A stretch of 36,188 nt of DNA from Flavobacterium sp. (GCF_004295795.1 NZ_SEBR01000031.1:1-36188), one strand, 5' to 3'; positions 21,106 to 30,925 are shown, counted from the stretch's first letter. Program-made: numbers and translations. The notes: a model not told the origin generated them from the sequence alone.

Positions 21106-24100
21106 ATGTATTTAATTTTCGATACCGAAACAACCGGTTTGCCGAAGCGTTGGGACGCCCCAATTTCGGACACGTCAAACTGGCCGCGCGCCATACAGAT
21201 CGCGTGGCAGCTTCACGATCAATGGGGAAATCTCGTCGAGCATCAGGATTTCCTGATTCGCCCTGACGGATTCAACATTCCTTACGACGCCGAACGCATT
21301 CACGGCATTTCTACGGAATTGGCGATGGAAAACGGAATTTCGCTGTCGGACGCGCTTGAGAAATTCAACATCGCGCTTTCCAAAACCAAATTCATCGTAG
21401 GGCAAAACGTGGGCTTCGACGTGAATATCATGGGTTGCGAGTTCTATCGTTTGGGCATCGGAAACCAATTGACGCAATTGCCGGTTTTGGACACTTGTAC
21501 CGAAGTCACGGCCGAATTGCTCAAGATTCCGGGAGGTCGAGGCGGAAAATTCAAGCTTCCGACGCTTACCGAATTGCACCAATATCTGTTCAACACACCA
21601 TTTGCCGAGGCTCACAACGCAACAGCCGACGTCGAAGCCACGACGCGTTGTTTCCTCGAATTGATCCGACGCGAGATTTTCAAAAAAGAAGAATTGGGCG
21701 TCGAAGCCGATTATTACACATACTTCAAAAGCCAGAATCCGGACGAGATCAAGTCGGTCGGATTGCGTCACGTTAACCTCAAGAAAGCTTCCGATGCGAT
21801 CCGCGAGCGCCTGAACCAAAAACAGGATGCCAACGATTTCGACCTCGATGACATAGCGACTTCGGTCGATTTGAACAGCTCGGTTTTCGCCCATTTGCAC
21901 AACCATACCCAATTTTCGGTTTTGCAGTCGACGATTTCCGTTCCGAATCTCGTTGCGGCCGCGGCCAAAGCCAAAATGCCGGCTGTGGCGATGACCGATG
22001 TCGGGAATATGATGGGCGCGTTCCAGTTCGTGTCGGCGGTGATGAACCACAACAAGTCGGCGGCAGCCAAAAACAAGGAAGCCGAGGAAAAAGGCGAAAT
22101 ACCAACCGAAGTCGAGATGAAACCGATCGTGGGATGCGAATTCTACATCTGCGAAGACAGGTTCGACCGATCGCGAAAGGACAACGGCTACCAGGTCGTG
22201 CTTTTGGCCAAGAACAAAAAAGGCTATCATAACCTCGCCAAATTGGCGTCGATGGCATACACGGAAGGTTTTTACTACGTTCCAAGGATTGACAAAAAGG
22301 CTGTCGAACACTATAAGGAAGACTTGATCGTGTTGTCGGGAAACCTGTATGGCGAAATTCCGAGCAAGATTCTCAACATCGGTGAAAACCAAGCCGAAGA
22401 AGCGCTTTTGTGGTGGAAATCACAATTCGGACCAGATTTCTATCTCGAGATCATGCGCCACAAACAGGAAGACGAAAACCGCGTGAACCAGACGCTTCTG
22501 GCGTTTTCCAAAAAGCACAACGTGAAAGTCGTCGCGACGAACAACACCTATTATGTCGCCCAACCTGACGCGAACGCCCACGACATTTTGTTGTGTGTGA
22601 AAGACGGTGAAAAGCAGTCCACGCCAATTGGTCGCGGTCGCGGCTATCGCTACGGTTTGCCGAATCAGGAATACTACTTCAAGTCGGCGGACGACATGAA
22701 AACCTTGTTCAGGGACGTGCCTCAGGCCATCGCGAACATATCCGAAATCATCGACAAAATCGAGGTTTATTCGCTTTATCGCGACGTTTTGCTTCCGAAA
22801 TTCGACATTCCGACCGAGTTCCAATTTGTTGAAGATGAAGCCGATGGCGGAAAAAGAGGCGAGAACAAATTTTTGCGCCATTTGACTTACGTCGGAGCCG
22901 AAAAACGCTACACCAAAGAAGGTTTGACGCCCGAAGTTTGCGAAAGACTCGACTTCGAGCTTGCGACAATCGAGAAAACGGGTTATCCCGGATACTTTTT
23001 GATCGTTCAGGATTTCATTGCCGAAGCTAGAAGATTGGGCGTTTCGGTCGGTCCGGGACGTGGCTCGGCGGCAGGTTCGGCCGTTGCCTATTGCCTCGGA
23101 ATCACGAATATAGACCCAATCAAATACGATTTGCTTTTTGAGCGCTTTTTGAACCCGGATCGTGTGTCGATGCCCGATATCGATATTGACTTTGACGACG
23201 AAGGTCGCGGTCGCGTCATGGATTACGTCATCAAGAAATACGGATCGAACCAGGTTGCCCAAATCATCACTTACGGTAAAATGGCGACCAAATCGGCGAT
23301 TCGCGATACGGCTCGCGTACTCGATTTGCCGTTGTTCGAAGCCGACAGGATCGCGAAATTGATTCCGGGAATGATGCCGGGCAAGTGGAATCTGGCGCGT
23401 TTTCTTTCTGAAAATGAATCCGAAGTCAAAAAGGTTTTGCGCACCGAGGAATTCGATCGCGTCAAGGAATTGATTGCGATGGCTCAGGAAAAGTCGCTTG
23501 CCGCGGAAACGATCCAACAGGCCAAAGTGCTTGAAGGATCGCTTCGGAATACGGGAATCCACGCTTGCGGTGTAATCATCACACCAGACGATATCACGAA
23601 TTTCGTTCCGGTGACGACCGCAAAAGATTCTGATCTGTACGTGACCCAATTCGACAACGCCGTCGCGGAATCTGCCGGACTTTTGAAGATGGACTTCTTG
23701 GGTCTGAAGACGCTCACGCTGATAAAAGACACCGTCAAACTCGTGAAATACCGAACGGGAATCGAGCTCGATCCGGACACTTTTCCGCTTGACGACATCA
23801 AGACTTACGAACTTTTCCAACGAGGCGAAACGGTCGGGATTTTCCAGTATGAATCGCCCGGAATGCAAAAGTATATGAAGGAATTGCGTCCGACGGTTTT
23901 TGCCGACCTGATCGCGATGAACGCCTTGTATCGTCCGGGTCCGATCGCTTACATTCCGGGATTCATCAAACGTAAAAACGGAGAAGAGGAAATTACGTAC
24001 GACCTTGAAGCGTGCGAAGGACTTCTCAAAGAAACCTACGGAATCACGGTTTATCAGGAGCAAGTCATGCTTCTGTCGCAAAAATTGGCCAACTTTTCCA

Positions 24101-25638
24101 AAGGTGATGCCGACGTATTGCGAAAGGCGATGGGTAAGAAACAAAAGGATGTTCTCGATAAGATGAAGCCGAAATTTATCGGTCAGGCATCGGAACAAAA
24201 CGGACACGACCCCAAAATCCTCGAGAAAATCTGGAAAGACTGGGAAGCGTTCGCCGAATATGCGTTCAACAAATCGCACTCGACCTGTTACGCTTGGGTC
24301 GCTTACCAAACCGCGTTCCTCAAGGCGAATTATCCTGCAGAATACATGGCGGCCGTGCTTTCGAACAACATGAACGACATCAAGCAGGTTTCATTTTTCA
24401 TGGAAGAATGCAAGCGAATGGGCTTGGAAGTGCTCGGGCCATGCGTGAACGAATCGTACTACAAATTCACGGTAAACGAAGAATACGCGATTCGGTTTGG
24501 AATGGGCGCAATCAAAGGCGTCGGAGGCGGCGCGGTAGAAACAATCGTCGATTCGAGAAAAGACGGAAAATACAGGTCGATCTTCGATTTGGCCAAACGG
24601 ATAGACTTGCGCGCGGCCAACAAAAAAGCGTTCGAAAACCTCGCGCTCGCCGGCGGATTCGACACTTTCGAGGACACACACCGCGGCCAATATTTCCACA
24701 ATGACGGCGGAGAAAACATCACCTTCCTCGAAAAAGCGATACGCTACGGATCGAAGTTCCAGGAAAACGAGAACTCGTCACAGGTTTCACTTTTTGGGGA
24801 AGCCAGCGAAGTCCAGATCGCCGAGCCTTTGGTTCCGCCTTGTGAGGAATGGAGCACGATGGAGAAACTGGCTCGCGAGAAAGAAGTCGTCGGGATTTAC
24901 ATTTCAGGACATCCGCTTGACGATTTCAGGTTCGAGATGAAGTACTTCTGTTCGTCGAGACTCGAACATCTGAAAAACCTCGAAGCCCACGTCAACAAAG
25001 CGCTCACGTTCGCCGGAATCGTCACCAACGTACAATATCGGACGGCCAAAAATGGAAAGGATTGGGGCATTTTCACGCTCGAAGGGTTCGACGAAACATA
25101 CGAGTTCAAGATGTTCGACGAGGAATTCCTCAAGTTCAGGCATTATCTGGCGCAAAACCAATTCCTGCATTTCAAGGTCAACGTTCGCGAAGGCTGGACG
25201 AATAAGGAAACGGGCAAAAAATCCGACCCGCGATTGCAGTTTCTCGAGGTCAAGATGCTTCAGGATGTCTTGACTTCCCAAGCCAAAAAACTCACCTTGA
25301 ATTTGAATATTTCAGATTTGAAGTCGGACCTAATCACGCATTTGAGCCATTTGTTCCAGCTTAATTCGGGCGTGAATCCGGTGAATTTCGATATTGTCGA
25401 GACCGAAACCGTGAAGAAACAGATTGTTCAAGCGGTCGTCGTGAGCGAAGAGGAATCAGAAGTAAATCCAGAAGAAGACGCGACAATCGAAGCCGCCGAC
25501 GTCCAAATTCCGACGGAAGTCGAAGAAACCGTTTTAGTGACCAAACTTTCCATGTCGAGCAAGAAACTCAAGGTGAATATCTGTACCGAGTTGCTTTTGG
25601 AATTGGAAAAATTAGATGTGAAGTTTAAGCTGAATTGA
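21106..25638 (+). CDS. dnaE: DNA polymerase III alpha subunit with fused N-terminal 3'-5' exonuclease
   Basis: This 1510-aa replicative polymerase begins with a DnaQ-like exonuclease (IFDTETTGLP with D6 and E8, HNATADVEA near residue 171). A PHP domain follows (AHLHNHTQFS near 261), then the C-family catalytic core with VGPGRGSAAGSAVAY and PDIDIDFDDEGR, whose D691 and D693 correspond to the E. coli catalytic aspartates. Tandem HhH-like and OB-fold regions follow, with a divergent C-terminal tail. The fused proofreading domain replaces the separate epsilon subunit, as is usual in Bacteroidota DnaE. Three short genes follow at 5-9 bp spacing or with overlap and are probably co-transcribed. Confidence 0.97.
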   Translation: MYLIFDTETTGLPKRWDAPISDTSNWPRAIQIAWQLHDQWGNLVEHQDFLIRPDGFNIPYDAERIHGISTELAMENGISLSDALEKFNIALSKTKFIVGQNVGFDVNIMGCEFYRLGIGNQLTQLPVLDTCTEVTAELLKIPGGRGGKFKLPTLTELHQYLFNTPFAEAHNATADVEATTRCFLELIRREIFKKEELGVEADYYTYFKSQNPDEIKSVGLRHVNLKKASDAIRERLNQKQDANDFDLDDIATSVDLNSSVFAHLHNHTQFSVLQSTISVPNLVAAAAKAKMPAVAMTDVGNMMGAFQFVSAVMNHNKSAAAKNKEAEEKGEIPTEVEMKPIVGCEFYICEDRFDRSRKDNGYQVVLLAKNKKGYHNLAKLASMAYTEGFYYVPRIDKKAVEHYKEDLIVLSGNLYGEIPSKILNIGENQAEEALLWWKSQFGPDFYLEIMRHKQEDENRVNQTLLAFSKKHNVKVVATNNTYYVAQPDANAHDILLCVKDGEKQSTPIGRGRGYRYGLPNQEYYFKSADDMKTLFRDVPQAIANISEIIDKIEVYSLYRDVLLPKFDIPTEFQFVEDEADGGKRGENKFLRHLTYVGAEKRYTKEGLTPEVCERLDFELATIEKTGYPGYFLIVQDFIAEARRLGVSVGPGRGSAAGSAVAYCLGITNIDPIKYDLLFERFLNPDRVSMPDIDIDFDDEGRGRVMDYVIKKYGSNQVAQIITYGKMATKSAIRDTARVLDLPLFEADRIAKLIPGMMPGKWNLARFLSENESEVKKVLRTEEFDRVKELIAMAQEKSLAAETIQQAKVLEGSLRNTGIHACGVIITPDDITNFVPVTTAKDSDLYVTQFDNAVAESAGLLKMDFLGLKTLTLIKDTVKLVKYRTGIELDPDTFPLDDIKTYELFQRGETVGIFQYESPGMQKYMKELRPTVFADLIAMNALYRPGPIAYIPGFIKRKNGEEEITYDLEACEGLLKETYGITVYQEQVMLLSQKLANFSKGDADVLRKAMGKKQKDVLDKMKPKFIGQASEQNGHDPKILEKIWKDWEAFAEYAFNKSHSTCYAWVAYQTAFLKANYPAEYMAAVLSNNMNDIKQVSFFMEECKRMGLEVLGPCVNESYYKFTVNEEYAIRFGMGAIKGVGGGAVETIVDSRKDGKYRSIFDLAKRIDLRAANKKAFENLALAGGFDTFEDTHRGQYFHNDGGENITFLEKAIRYGSKFQENENSSQVSLFGEASEVQIAEPLVPPCEEWSTMEKLAREKEVVGIYISGHPLDDFRFEMKYFCSSRLEHLKNLEAHVNKALTFAGIVTNVQYRTAKNGKDWGIFTLEGFDETYEFKMFDEEFLKFRHYLAQNQFLHFKVNVREGWTNKETGKKSDPRLQFLEVKMLQDVLTSQAKKLTLNLNISDLKSDLITHLSHLFQLNSGVNPVNFDIVETETVKKQIVQAVVVSEEESEVNPEEDATIEAADVQIPTEVEETVLVTKLSMSSKKLKVNICTELLLELEKLDVKFKLN

Positions 25639-25643
25639 GTTTT

Positions 25644-26099
25644 ATGAGGAAAATAGGTATTTGCATTTTCGCTATCTGCGCGTTGATCTTTAGTTCTTGC
25701 GCTTTGAGTGCGGTTGCCACACAACACACTGTCGTCGACACTTCAGGAGAAACGATCACGCTGAATTCTTTGGGTAACGGAAAAGTGCTGCTTTATAACG
25801 GCGCCGGATTTTTCAACAAAATAGACAATACCGCCCGCGTGAATGTTTGGATTGACGGGTTGGCGGTCGGACAAATTCGGGTTGGCGAATATGCGGTGGT
25901 TTTTCTGCCTGACGGAAAACACAAACTCAAAGTAGAACATATAGACATGGTGAAAATGCGCAGCGAGCATGAAATTGACGTAGCCAATGACACGAAAATC
26001 ATTGAAGTCAAGCCAACGCTCACTTCGAACAAAGCTAATATCGTAAGCGAACTTCCTGTGAATTTCGAGCGCTACAAGCAGATGCCGAAACGAAAATAA
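25644..26099 (+). CDS. Small lipoprotein of unknown function behind dnaE
   Basis: The 151-aa protein has a lipoprotein signal (RKIGICIFAICALIFSSC) and a compact beta-rich domain with VLLYNGAGFFNKIDNTARVNVWIDG and a PDGKHKLKVEH turn. This resembles small PEGA-like or DUF2846-like surface domains. The ATG at 25644 is preferred to a TTG 9 bp upstream that overlaps the dnaE stop. It begins 5 bp after dnaE. I cannot name the family with certainty. Confidence 0.7.
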   Translation: MRKIGICIFAICALIFSSCALSAVATQHTVVDTSGETITLNSLGNGKVLLYNGAGFFNKIDNTARVNVWIDGLAVGQIRVGEYAVVFLPDGKHKLKVEHIDMVKMRSEHEIDVANDTKIIEVKPTLTSNKANIVSELPVNFERYKQMPKRK

Positions 26100-26108
26100 A
26101 GTCAGTCA

Positions 26109-26744
26109 GTGCAGCAATTTCTAATCAAACGCGGTTTCTCGGACGCCAAAAAACGCCAGTTGATCTTGACCGATGAAGCTCTGTCGTTCGAAAGTGGCGA
26201 TCATTTGGGGCATGAGTTTACGACATTCAAAAAAAAGGACATAGCCGAATTTCGGTTCGGGATTCGCTGGATTCGTTTCGAATTGACTTACGGGCGCGAA
26301 TACCAGATTTTTATCCGCGACAAATCTGGGAAAATCATCAAAATTACGTTCAAGTCGTATTTCCGGCGAAAGGTGAACGCGCTTCACGGACAATATGTGG
26401 AAATAATTAAGGCGTTGAATCGGCAATATTTTGACGAGATTCACGACGATTTCGTTCGTAGGATGAACGCTGGTGAAACTTTGAAAATAGGCGATGTGAG
26501 TGTCGATCTTGATGGCGTTTCGTTTTCCGTTAGCGGAATTGCCTCTCAAAAGCGCATCGAAGTGCCGTGGAAAAATGTAGGTTTGAAGCTTTACTACCGC
26601 TATTTTTCGATTTTCGATACGACCGACGCAAGGTCGAGAAACCGAGGCTATAATTTTCACGAAGATTGGAACGCAGCAATTTTATATGATGTATTGAAAA
26701 CGATCATTGACCAAAATCAAACAAATACTGCGCAAATTTTATGA
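26109..26744 (+). CDS. Hypothetical cytoplasmic protein, GTG start
   Basis: I do not recognise this 211-aa protein. It has no signal peptide or membrane helix. The N-terminal half looks like a PH- or GRAM-like beta domain (LILTDEALSFESGDHLG, EFRFGIRWIRFELTYGREYQIFIRD), and a second similar beta unit follows (SVDLDGVSFSVSG, RIEVPWKNVGLKLYYRYFSI). The GTG at 26109 is the only reasonable start after the preceding stop, 9 bp upstream. Its stop overlaps the next start as ATGA, so the two are translationally coupled. Confidence 0.65.
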   Translation: MQQFLIKRGFSDAKKRQLILTDEALSFESGDHLGHEFTTFKKKDIAEFRFGIRWIRFELTYGREYQIFIRDKSGKIIKITFKSYFRRKVNALHGQYVEIIKALNRQYFDEIHDDFVRRMNAGETLKIGDVSVDLDGVSFSVSGIASQKRIEVPWKNVGLKLYYRYFSIFDTTDARSRNRGYNFHEDWNAAILYDVLKTIIDQNQTNTAQIL

Positions 26745-27502
26745 ACTTATTTAAAAAGCTTTTCGGTTCGAACGACAAACAGTCAGAACTCGAGAACATT
26801 CTCAAAACACTGGTCAAGCCTGCAACCAAGCTCGTGCTTGAGCCCGCGACGAGAGAACCGGATTCTCACTTGACCTCACATTTTGGCGGCGTTCCATATT
26901 TCGAGAAAGGACATCACTGGCCAGGAAATAGAGCTGAGGAAGCGCTTACTTTTGTCTTCCAGATTTTCAACGACGGAAAAATAAACCTCCCGAAGGAAAT
27001 CAAGCTGGTCCAGTTTTTCTACGACTTCGAACTTTCGCCTTGGTCTACCGAAGACGACGGTTGGCTCGTGAAAATTTACGACAAACTCGACGCTTCGAAG
27101 GTAAAACTGCGCGAGGGATACGATTCTGGTCAAGAGCTGAAGTACTGTAAGATCAAATTCGAGCAAGTTATGTCCCTTCCGGATTGGGAAGGCATCCAGG
27201 GTTGGAGTGAAAAGGCGGCCGAACTTTCAGCCCAGATCAACGACGACGAACCTTGGGAAGCTTATGACTTGGCGGCGAAAAAAATTACGGGCCAGGACGA
27301 TTATCAAAGCCAGTTGGGCGGCTATCCGAAATGGGTTCAGGGTGAATCGACTTCGCTTCTCGAAGATGGTACGCAACTTCCGCTGTTGTTCCAGATTGAT
27401 TCGGAAGAACTAGCAGATTTGATGTGGGGCGACGCGGGTTGCGTTTACGTGTTCTATGACGCGGCTTCTGAAATGATCAGTTTCGAATTACAGTGCCACT
27501 GA
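26741..27502 (+). CDS. DUF1963 (YwqG-like) protein
   Basis: The 253-aa protein matches DUF1963 through HFGGVPYFEKGHHWP near residues 47-61, the FVFQIF segment and the late QLGGYPKWVQGE. The function of the family is unknown. Soluble members occur widely in bacteria and sometimes in toxin-immunity contexts, but no toxin is visible here. It is coupled to the preceding gene by a 4-bp overlap and ends the dnaE cluster. No terminator is obvious before the hairpin repeat that follows. Confidence 0.75.
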   Translation: MNLFKKLFGSNDKQSELENILKTLVKPATKLVLEPATREPDSHLTSHFGGVPYFEKGHHWPGNRAEEALTFVFQIFNDGKINLPKEIKLVQFFYDFELSPWSTEDDGWLVKIYDKLDASKVKLREGYDSGQELKYCKIKFEQVMSLPDWEGIQGWSEKAAELSAQINDDEPWEAYDLAAKKITGQDDYQSQLGGYPKWVQGESTSLLEDGTQLPLLFQIDSEELADLMWGDAGCVYVFYDAASEMISFELQCH

Positions 27503-27532
27503 GAAATCGGAATTTCCCGCAGCTACAAAACC

Positions 27533-27668
27533 TAGCCCCGATAAAAGCGGTTAGCCTTTTGCAGCAAGCGCCTTGGTTTTGTTGGCTTGGCGAAGCGACC
27601 GAAGGAAGCTCTCGCCAAGACTTACAAAAGCCGGCGGTTGCAAGAAAGCTAAAAGCGGTTAGCGGGAT
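27533..27668. repeat. Long imperfect hairpin repeat, copy 3
   Basis: The arms GCGGTTAGCCTTTTGC / GCTAAAAGCGGTTAGCGGG and CTTGGCGAAGC / GCTCTCGCCAAG surround the core GCGACCGAAGGAAGCTC shared with the copies at both window edges. It fills the gene-free gap between the DUF1963 and thioredoxin genes and might also help end the dnaE transcript. Confidence 0.6.
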
Positions 27669-27790
27669 TTTGCTTCAAATAAAACTTATCAGAAATTCTC
27701 GTTCACCTTGGCACTCGACAAATAATTTCAGACAATTTTAGCATAGCCAATTCCAATCCCAAAAGTTAAAATCGTTATCTTTAAAATACC

Positions 27791-27798
27791 TACTTTTG
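27791..27798 (+). promoter_or_regulatory. -7 box of the thioredoxin gene
   Basis: TACTTTTG is an exact TAnnTTTG match 31 bp before the trxA start codon. No TTG is present at the ideal -33 distance. Confidence 0.5.
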
Positions 27799-27829
27799 CA
27801 TCGTAAAAACAACTTAGATTTAAAATAAT

Positions 27830-28147
27830 ATGGCAATAGCAATCACAGACGCTACTTTCGAAGAGGTAGTGTTGAAATCAGAAAAACCGGTAATGGTAGA
27901 CTTTTGGGCGGCTTGGTGCGGACCTTGTAGAATGGTCGCTCCAATCATCGACCAGATCAGTGAGGAATTCGGGGACAAAGCCGTGATCGGTAAAGTCGAC
28001 GTTGACGCAAACCAGGAATTCGCCGCAAAATATGGCGTGAGAAACATTCCTACCGTTTTGACTTTCAAGAACGGCGAGGTCGTGAACCGTCAGGTTGGCG
28101 TGGCTCCAAAACAAACTTATGCCGATTCGTTGAACGCCGCTCTATAA
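27830..28147 (+). CDS. trxA: Thioredoxin
   Basis: The 105-aa protein is a typical cytoplasmic thioredoxin with VDFWAAWCGPCRM (active cysteines C30 and C33), the buried Asp in the preceding strand and the cis-proline loop IPTVLTF. It reduces disulfides in ribonucleotide reductase, peroxidases and other proteins. Length and motifs are standard. It is transcribed alone from a -7 box at 27791 and ends at a terminator shared with the convergent kinase gene. Confidence 0.97.
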   Translation: MAIAITDATFEEVVLKSEKPVMVDFWAAWCGPCRMVAPIIDQISEEFGDKAVIGKVDVDANQEFAAKYGVRNIPTVLTFKNGEVVNRQVGVAPKQTYADSLNAAL

Positions 28148-28168
28148 GCGAATTCACGTAAAAATACT

Positions 28169-28197
28169 TAAGCTCGAGGGAAACTTCGGGCTTTTTT
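28169..28197 (+). terminator. Terminator of trxA, possibly bidirectional
   Basis: AAGCTCGAG pairs with CTTCGGGCTT (with G-T pairs) around a short loop and is followed by a T6 run. On the other strand it sits right after the histidine kinase stop codon and has an imperfect T-rich tail, so it may serve both convergent genes. Confidence 0.75.
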
Positions 28198-30193
28198 ATA
28201 CTTGTAAATTTGCGAAGGAAAGCTTGAAAGTCGTGCCTTTTTCAAGTTCAGAAGAGACCGAAATCGTGCAATTTATGGCGCTTGCCAAATCGCGGATCAA
28301 ATGCAGCCCGAGTCCGGACTTGATTCCGATCACCTCTTTTTCATCATACAAAGCCTTGAATTGTTCGTGACTCGCGCCCGGGCCGTTGTCTGAAATGGAA
28401 AGCTTCGTTTGGCCGTTTTCCACAAATGCAACCCATTGGATTTTTGGATTCTCGGTAGTTTCGAGTGCCTTTATGGCATTCGCGGTGAGGTTTCGGATAA
28501 TGGTTTTGAGATAATCCGGATCGGTTTCGACCGACAGTGAGTTGTGCTCGAAAGCCAGCTTGGTTTTGCCGTCGCCGAACTGTTGCGCGACTTCCGAAAA
28601 TAGCTGCGAGACGGCTGTTTTTCTCGATTTCGGATGAAAATTTTCCATTTGCCCTTTTGCCCAAAGCAACATGTCTTCCATAGATTCGAGCAGGTTTTCG
28701 GCCGACGTCATCGTTTGGTTTTCGAGGCGCGTACGGCTTTGGTCGTCAAAAAGTTCCGGACTTTCTTTTTGCAGTCGCATGAAACTGATCAATCTGGCGA
28801 CGGGCGCGCGCAAATCGTGGTTCAGAATCGAGAAGAATTTCGTCTTGACGCGGTTCGCCTCTTGTAGATTTTCGTTTAGCGTTTGGAGTTTTTGGTTGGT
28901 TTTTCGACGGTTTCGGCTTTGGTTGTAGAGCAAAAGTCCAATGACGGCCAACAACGAGATTGCGGCAATCAGATACCATTTTTGCTTTTCCTTGTTGTCG
29001 ATGGCGAGTTTGGAAATTTGGATTTCCTTGTTCCGAAGTTCGATCGTGCGCTGATCTTCGAGGTTTTGCAGCGATTGCTTGTTCTTGAAATTGAATACCG
29101 AATCCACATAAGCCGCCGATTTCTCATGAGCATCGAGCGCGTTTTTGAAGTCGTTCCCAAATTTGAAATAACGCGATAAATACAGGTAATCTTTGATCAA
29201 ACCTTCATGGTTGCCAAGTTCTTTGTGCATTTTCAACGAAAGTTTGAGGTTGGCTTTCGCCGAATCGAGCGCATTTGGATCATTTCGGAAAATGCCTTTT
29301 TCAAGATAAGCGCGCCCGATGTTCTGGATCGTGGTTGTCGTCAATTGCTTGTCTTTCGTAAGCTTGGCATCGACCAATGCCGATTTCGATTCGGCCAGGC
29401 TTTTGTCGAATTCACGCATTTCCAAAAAAGCCGAGCCTGTCCAACTTTTGACGAACGCATTGGCAAAAACGTCGTGCTCGCGATCGAGAATTTTCGATGC
29501 GTCGGAATACGTTTTCAAAGCAAGTTTAAAATCGCCCTGACGTTGGTAAATCGTGCCAAGATTTGCGAGGTTGAGCCCGAGTTCGAGCTTGTGATCTTGA
29601 AGCGTTTCGAGCAATTTCACGGCTTTTTTGTAGTGCGTGATCGCTTTTGGGAAACTTTCGGTCAAATTGTAAACCGTTCCGATGTTCTCATAACTGCTCG
29701 CGCGACTGAAAGCCGACTTTTCTGGATCGAGTTTTTCGTAAAGGCGCAAAGCCTTGAAAAAGTAGTCGAGCGCAACCGGGAAATTGCCTTGATTCGCCTT
29801 CAGAATCCCGAGTTCGTTGTTGGTTCTGGCCAAAAAGGCGACGTTTTGGGTTTTGCTCAGGATTTTTTCGGCCGATGTAAGATGCGATTGCGCCAGGTCG
29901 TAATTCCCTTTCGAGACTTCGTGCATGCCAAGATTCAGATAAGCAACGCCTTTTCCGTCCTCGAATTTGAGACGGTTGGAAAGCGCCAAAGCCGAATTCG
30001 CGTAAGAAATTCCCACTTCGGGATTCTTGTAGATGTAAAGCCGGGACAACCTGTTGAGCAAAGTGCACTTCGCAGTATCTGATTTTTTGGCCGAAACTAT
30101 TTTGACCAGTGAGTCAATCTCTCGCTGCGACTGGTTTTGCGACCATCCGACAACGTAAAAAGTCACAAAAACCAAAGTCAGGAATCGCTTCAT
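28196..30193 (-). CDS. TPR-containing membrane histidine kinase
   Basis: The 665-aa protein has a signal peptide (residues 1-19), tetratricopeptide repeats that would lie in the periplasm (about 35-360), one membrane helix (about 404-422) and a cytoplasmic kinase. The kinase has an H-box NHDLRAPVARL with phosphoacceptor H459, an N-box NLTANAIKAL, a G1 box DNGPG and a G2 GLGLH. The signal is probably sensed through the TPR region by a partner protein. It starts 3 bp past the LytTR regulator's stop codon, so the regulator-kinase pair is an operon. HisKA-type kinases with TPR sensors and LytTR partners are common in Bacteroidota; the target genes are not evident. Confidence 0.92.
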   Translation of the reverse strand: MKRFLTLVFVTFYVVGWSQNQSQREIDSLVKIVSAKKSDTAKCTLLNRLSRLYIYKNPEVGISYANSALALSNRLKFEDGKGVAYLNLGMHEVSKGNYDLAQSHLTSAEKILSKTQNVAFLARTNNELGILKANQGNFPVALDYFFKALRLYEKLDPEKSAFSRASSYENIGTVYNLTESFPKAITHYKKAVKLLETLQDHKLELGLNLANLGTIYQRQGDFKLALKTYSDASKILDREHDVFANAFVKSWTGSAFLEMREFDKSLAESKSALVDAKLTKDKQLTTTTIQNIGRAYLEKGIFRNDPNALDSAKANLKLSLKMHKELGNHEGLIKDYLYLSRYFKFGNDFKNALDAHEKSAAYVDSVFNFKNKQSLQNLEDQRTIELRNKEIQISKLAIDNKEKQKWYLIAAISLLAVIGLLLYNQSRNRRKTNQKLQTLNENLQEANRVKTKFFSILNHDLRAPVARLISFMRLQKESPELFDDQSRTRLENQTMTSAENLLESMEDMLLWAKGQMENFHPKSRKTAVSQLFSEVAQQFGDGKTKLAFEHNSLSVETDPDYLKTIIRNLTANAIKALETTENPKIQWVAFVENGQTKLSISDNGPGASHEQFKALYDEKEVIGIKSGLGLHLIRDLASAINCTISVSSELEKGTTFKLSFANLQV

Positions 30194-30196
30194 ATC

Positions 30197-30901
30197 TCAC
30201 AGGATCGAAAGTAGATTGTCGCGGTAACTGCGTCCGACGGGAATCACGATATTCTCGTGCAAAACGATCTCATTCGGATGGATTTTGTCGATGAATTGCT
30301 TTTGGACGGCAAAACTTCTATGCACGCGAACAAAAGAACGGAAAGCATTTTCTTTCAAAAGTGTTCCGATGTTTGACAACACGCAATGCTTTTTGGTGCG
30401 CGTCACGACTTTGGTGTAATCTTTCAAAGCCTCGAGATACAAGATGTCGTGCAATTTCACTTTGGTCTGTTCGTAACCTTCCTTGATGTAGACGACGTCG
30501 GCGCCAAGACTCGATTCGAACAAATTCGCCTTCTCGCGCATTTCCATATAATCGTGAATTCTTTGCACGGTTTGGCCAAAGCGTTCCGACTTCAAAGGTT
30601 TTACGATAAAATCAAGCGTATCAAGCGTAAAAGAGTCGACCGCGTGTTCCGGATGTGCCGAGATGAAAACGCAAACCGGAACATTTTCGGCAGCTTTCCG
30701 AAAGTCGAGTCCGTTCATTCCCGGCATGTCGATGTCGAGAAAAAGCACGTCGATCTTGAGGTTCTGCAACGCTTTCAAAGCATCGGCCGACGAGCCAAAA
30801 ATACCCAAAATCTCAAACTCGGGATATCGTTTCACGTTCGAAAGCACAGAAAGCCTGTCGAGTTCGTCGTCGTCGAGAATGAGGCATTTGAGGCTTCCCA
30901 T
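30197..30901 (-). CDS. LytTR-family response regulator
   Basis: The 234-aa regulator has a receiver domain (about 1-120) with the acidic pocket DDDE near residues 10-13, phosphoacceptor D56 in LFLDIDMPGMNG and a conserved lysine in IVKPLK. The C-terminal LytTR DNA-binding domain (about 135-234) includes ILYLEALKDYTKVVT and FVRVHRSFAVQKQFIDKI. It would be phosphorylated by the kinase encoded 3 bp downstream. The start at 30901 is chosen over an ATG 36 bp upstream because the receiver fold begins there. The divergent repeat protein at 31048 shares the intergenic region and is a possible target. Confidence 0.93.
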   Translation of the reverse strand: MGSLKCLILDDDELDRLSVLSNVKRYPEFEILGIFGSSADALKALQNLKIDVLFLDIDMPGMNGLDFRKAAENVPVCVFISAHPEHAVDSFTLDTLDFIVKPLKSERFGQTVQRIHDYMEMREKANLFESSLGADVVYIKEGYEQTKVKLHDILYLEALKDYTKVVTRTKKHCVLSNIGTLLKENAFRSFVRVHRSFAVQKQFIDKIHPNEIVLHENIVIPVGRSYRDNLLSIL

Positions 30902-30917
30902 GGCGTTTTTACTTGTC

Positions 30918-30925
30918 CAAATATA
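30918..30925 (-). promoter_or_regulatory. -7 box of the LytTR/kinase operon
   Basis: On the minus strand this reads TATATTTG, an exact TAnnTTTG match 16 bp before the start codon at 30901. It has a weak -33 region. Confidence 0.5.

Noticed and set aside
22420..24309. A 629-codon open frame antisense to dnaE, and other long antisense frames inside dnaE
   Set aside because: They lie opposite the conserved polymerase domains, have no family features or start signals, and are explained by codon bias of the real gene.
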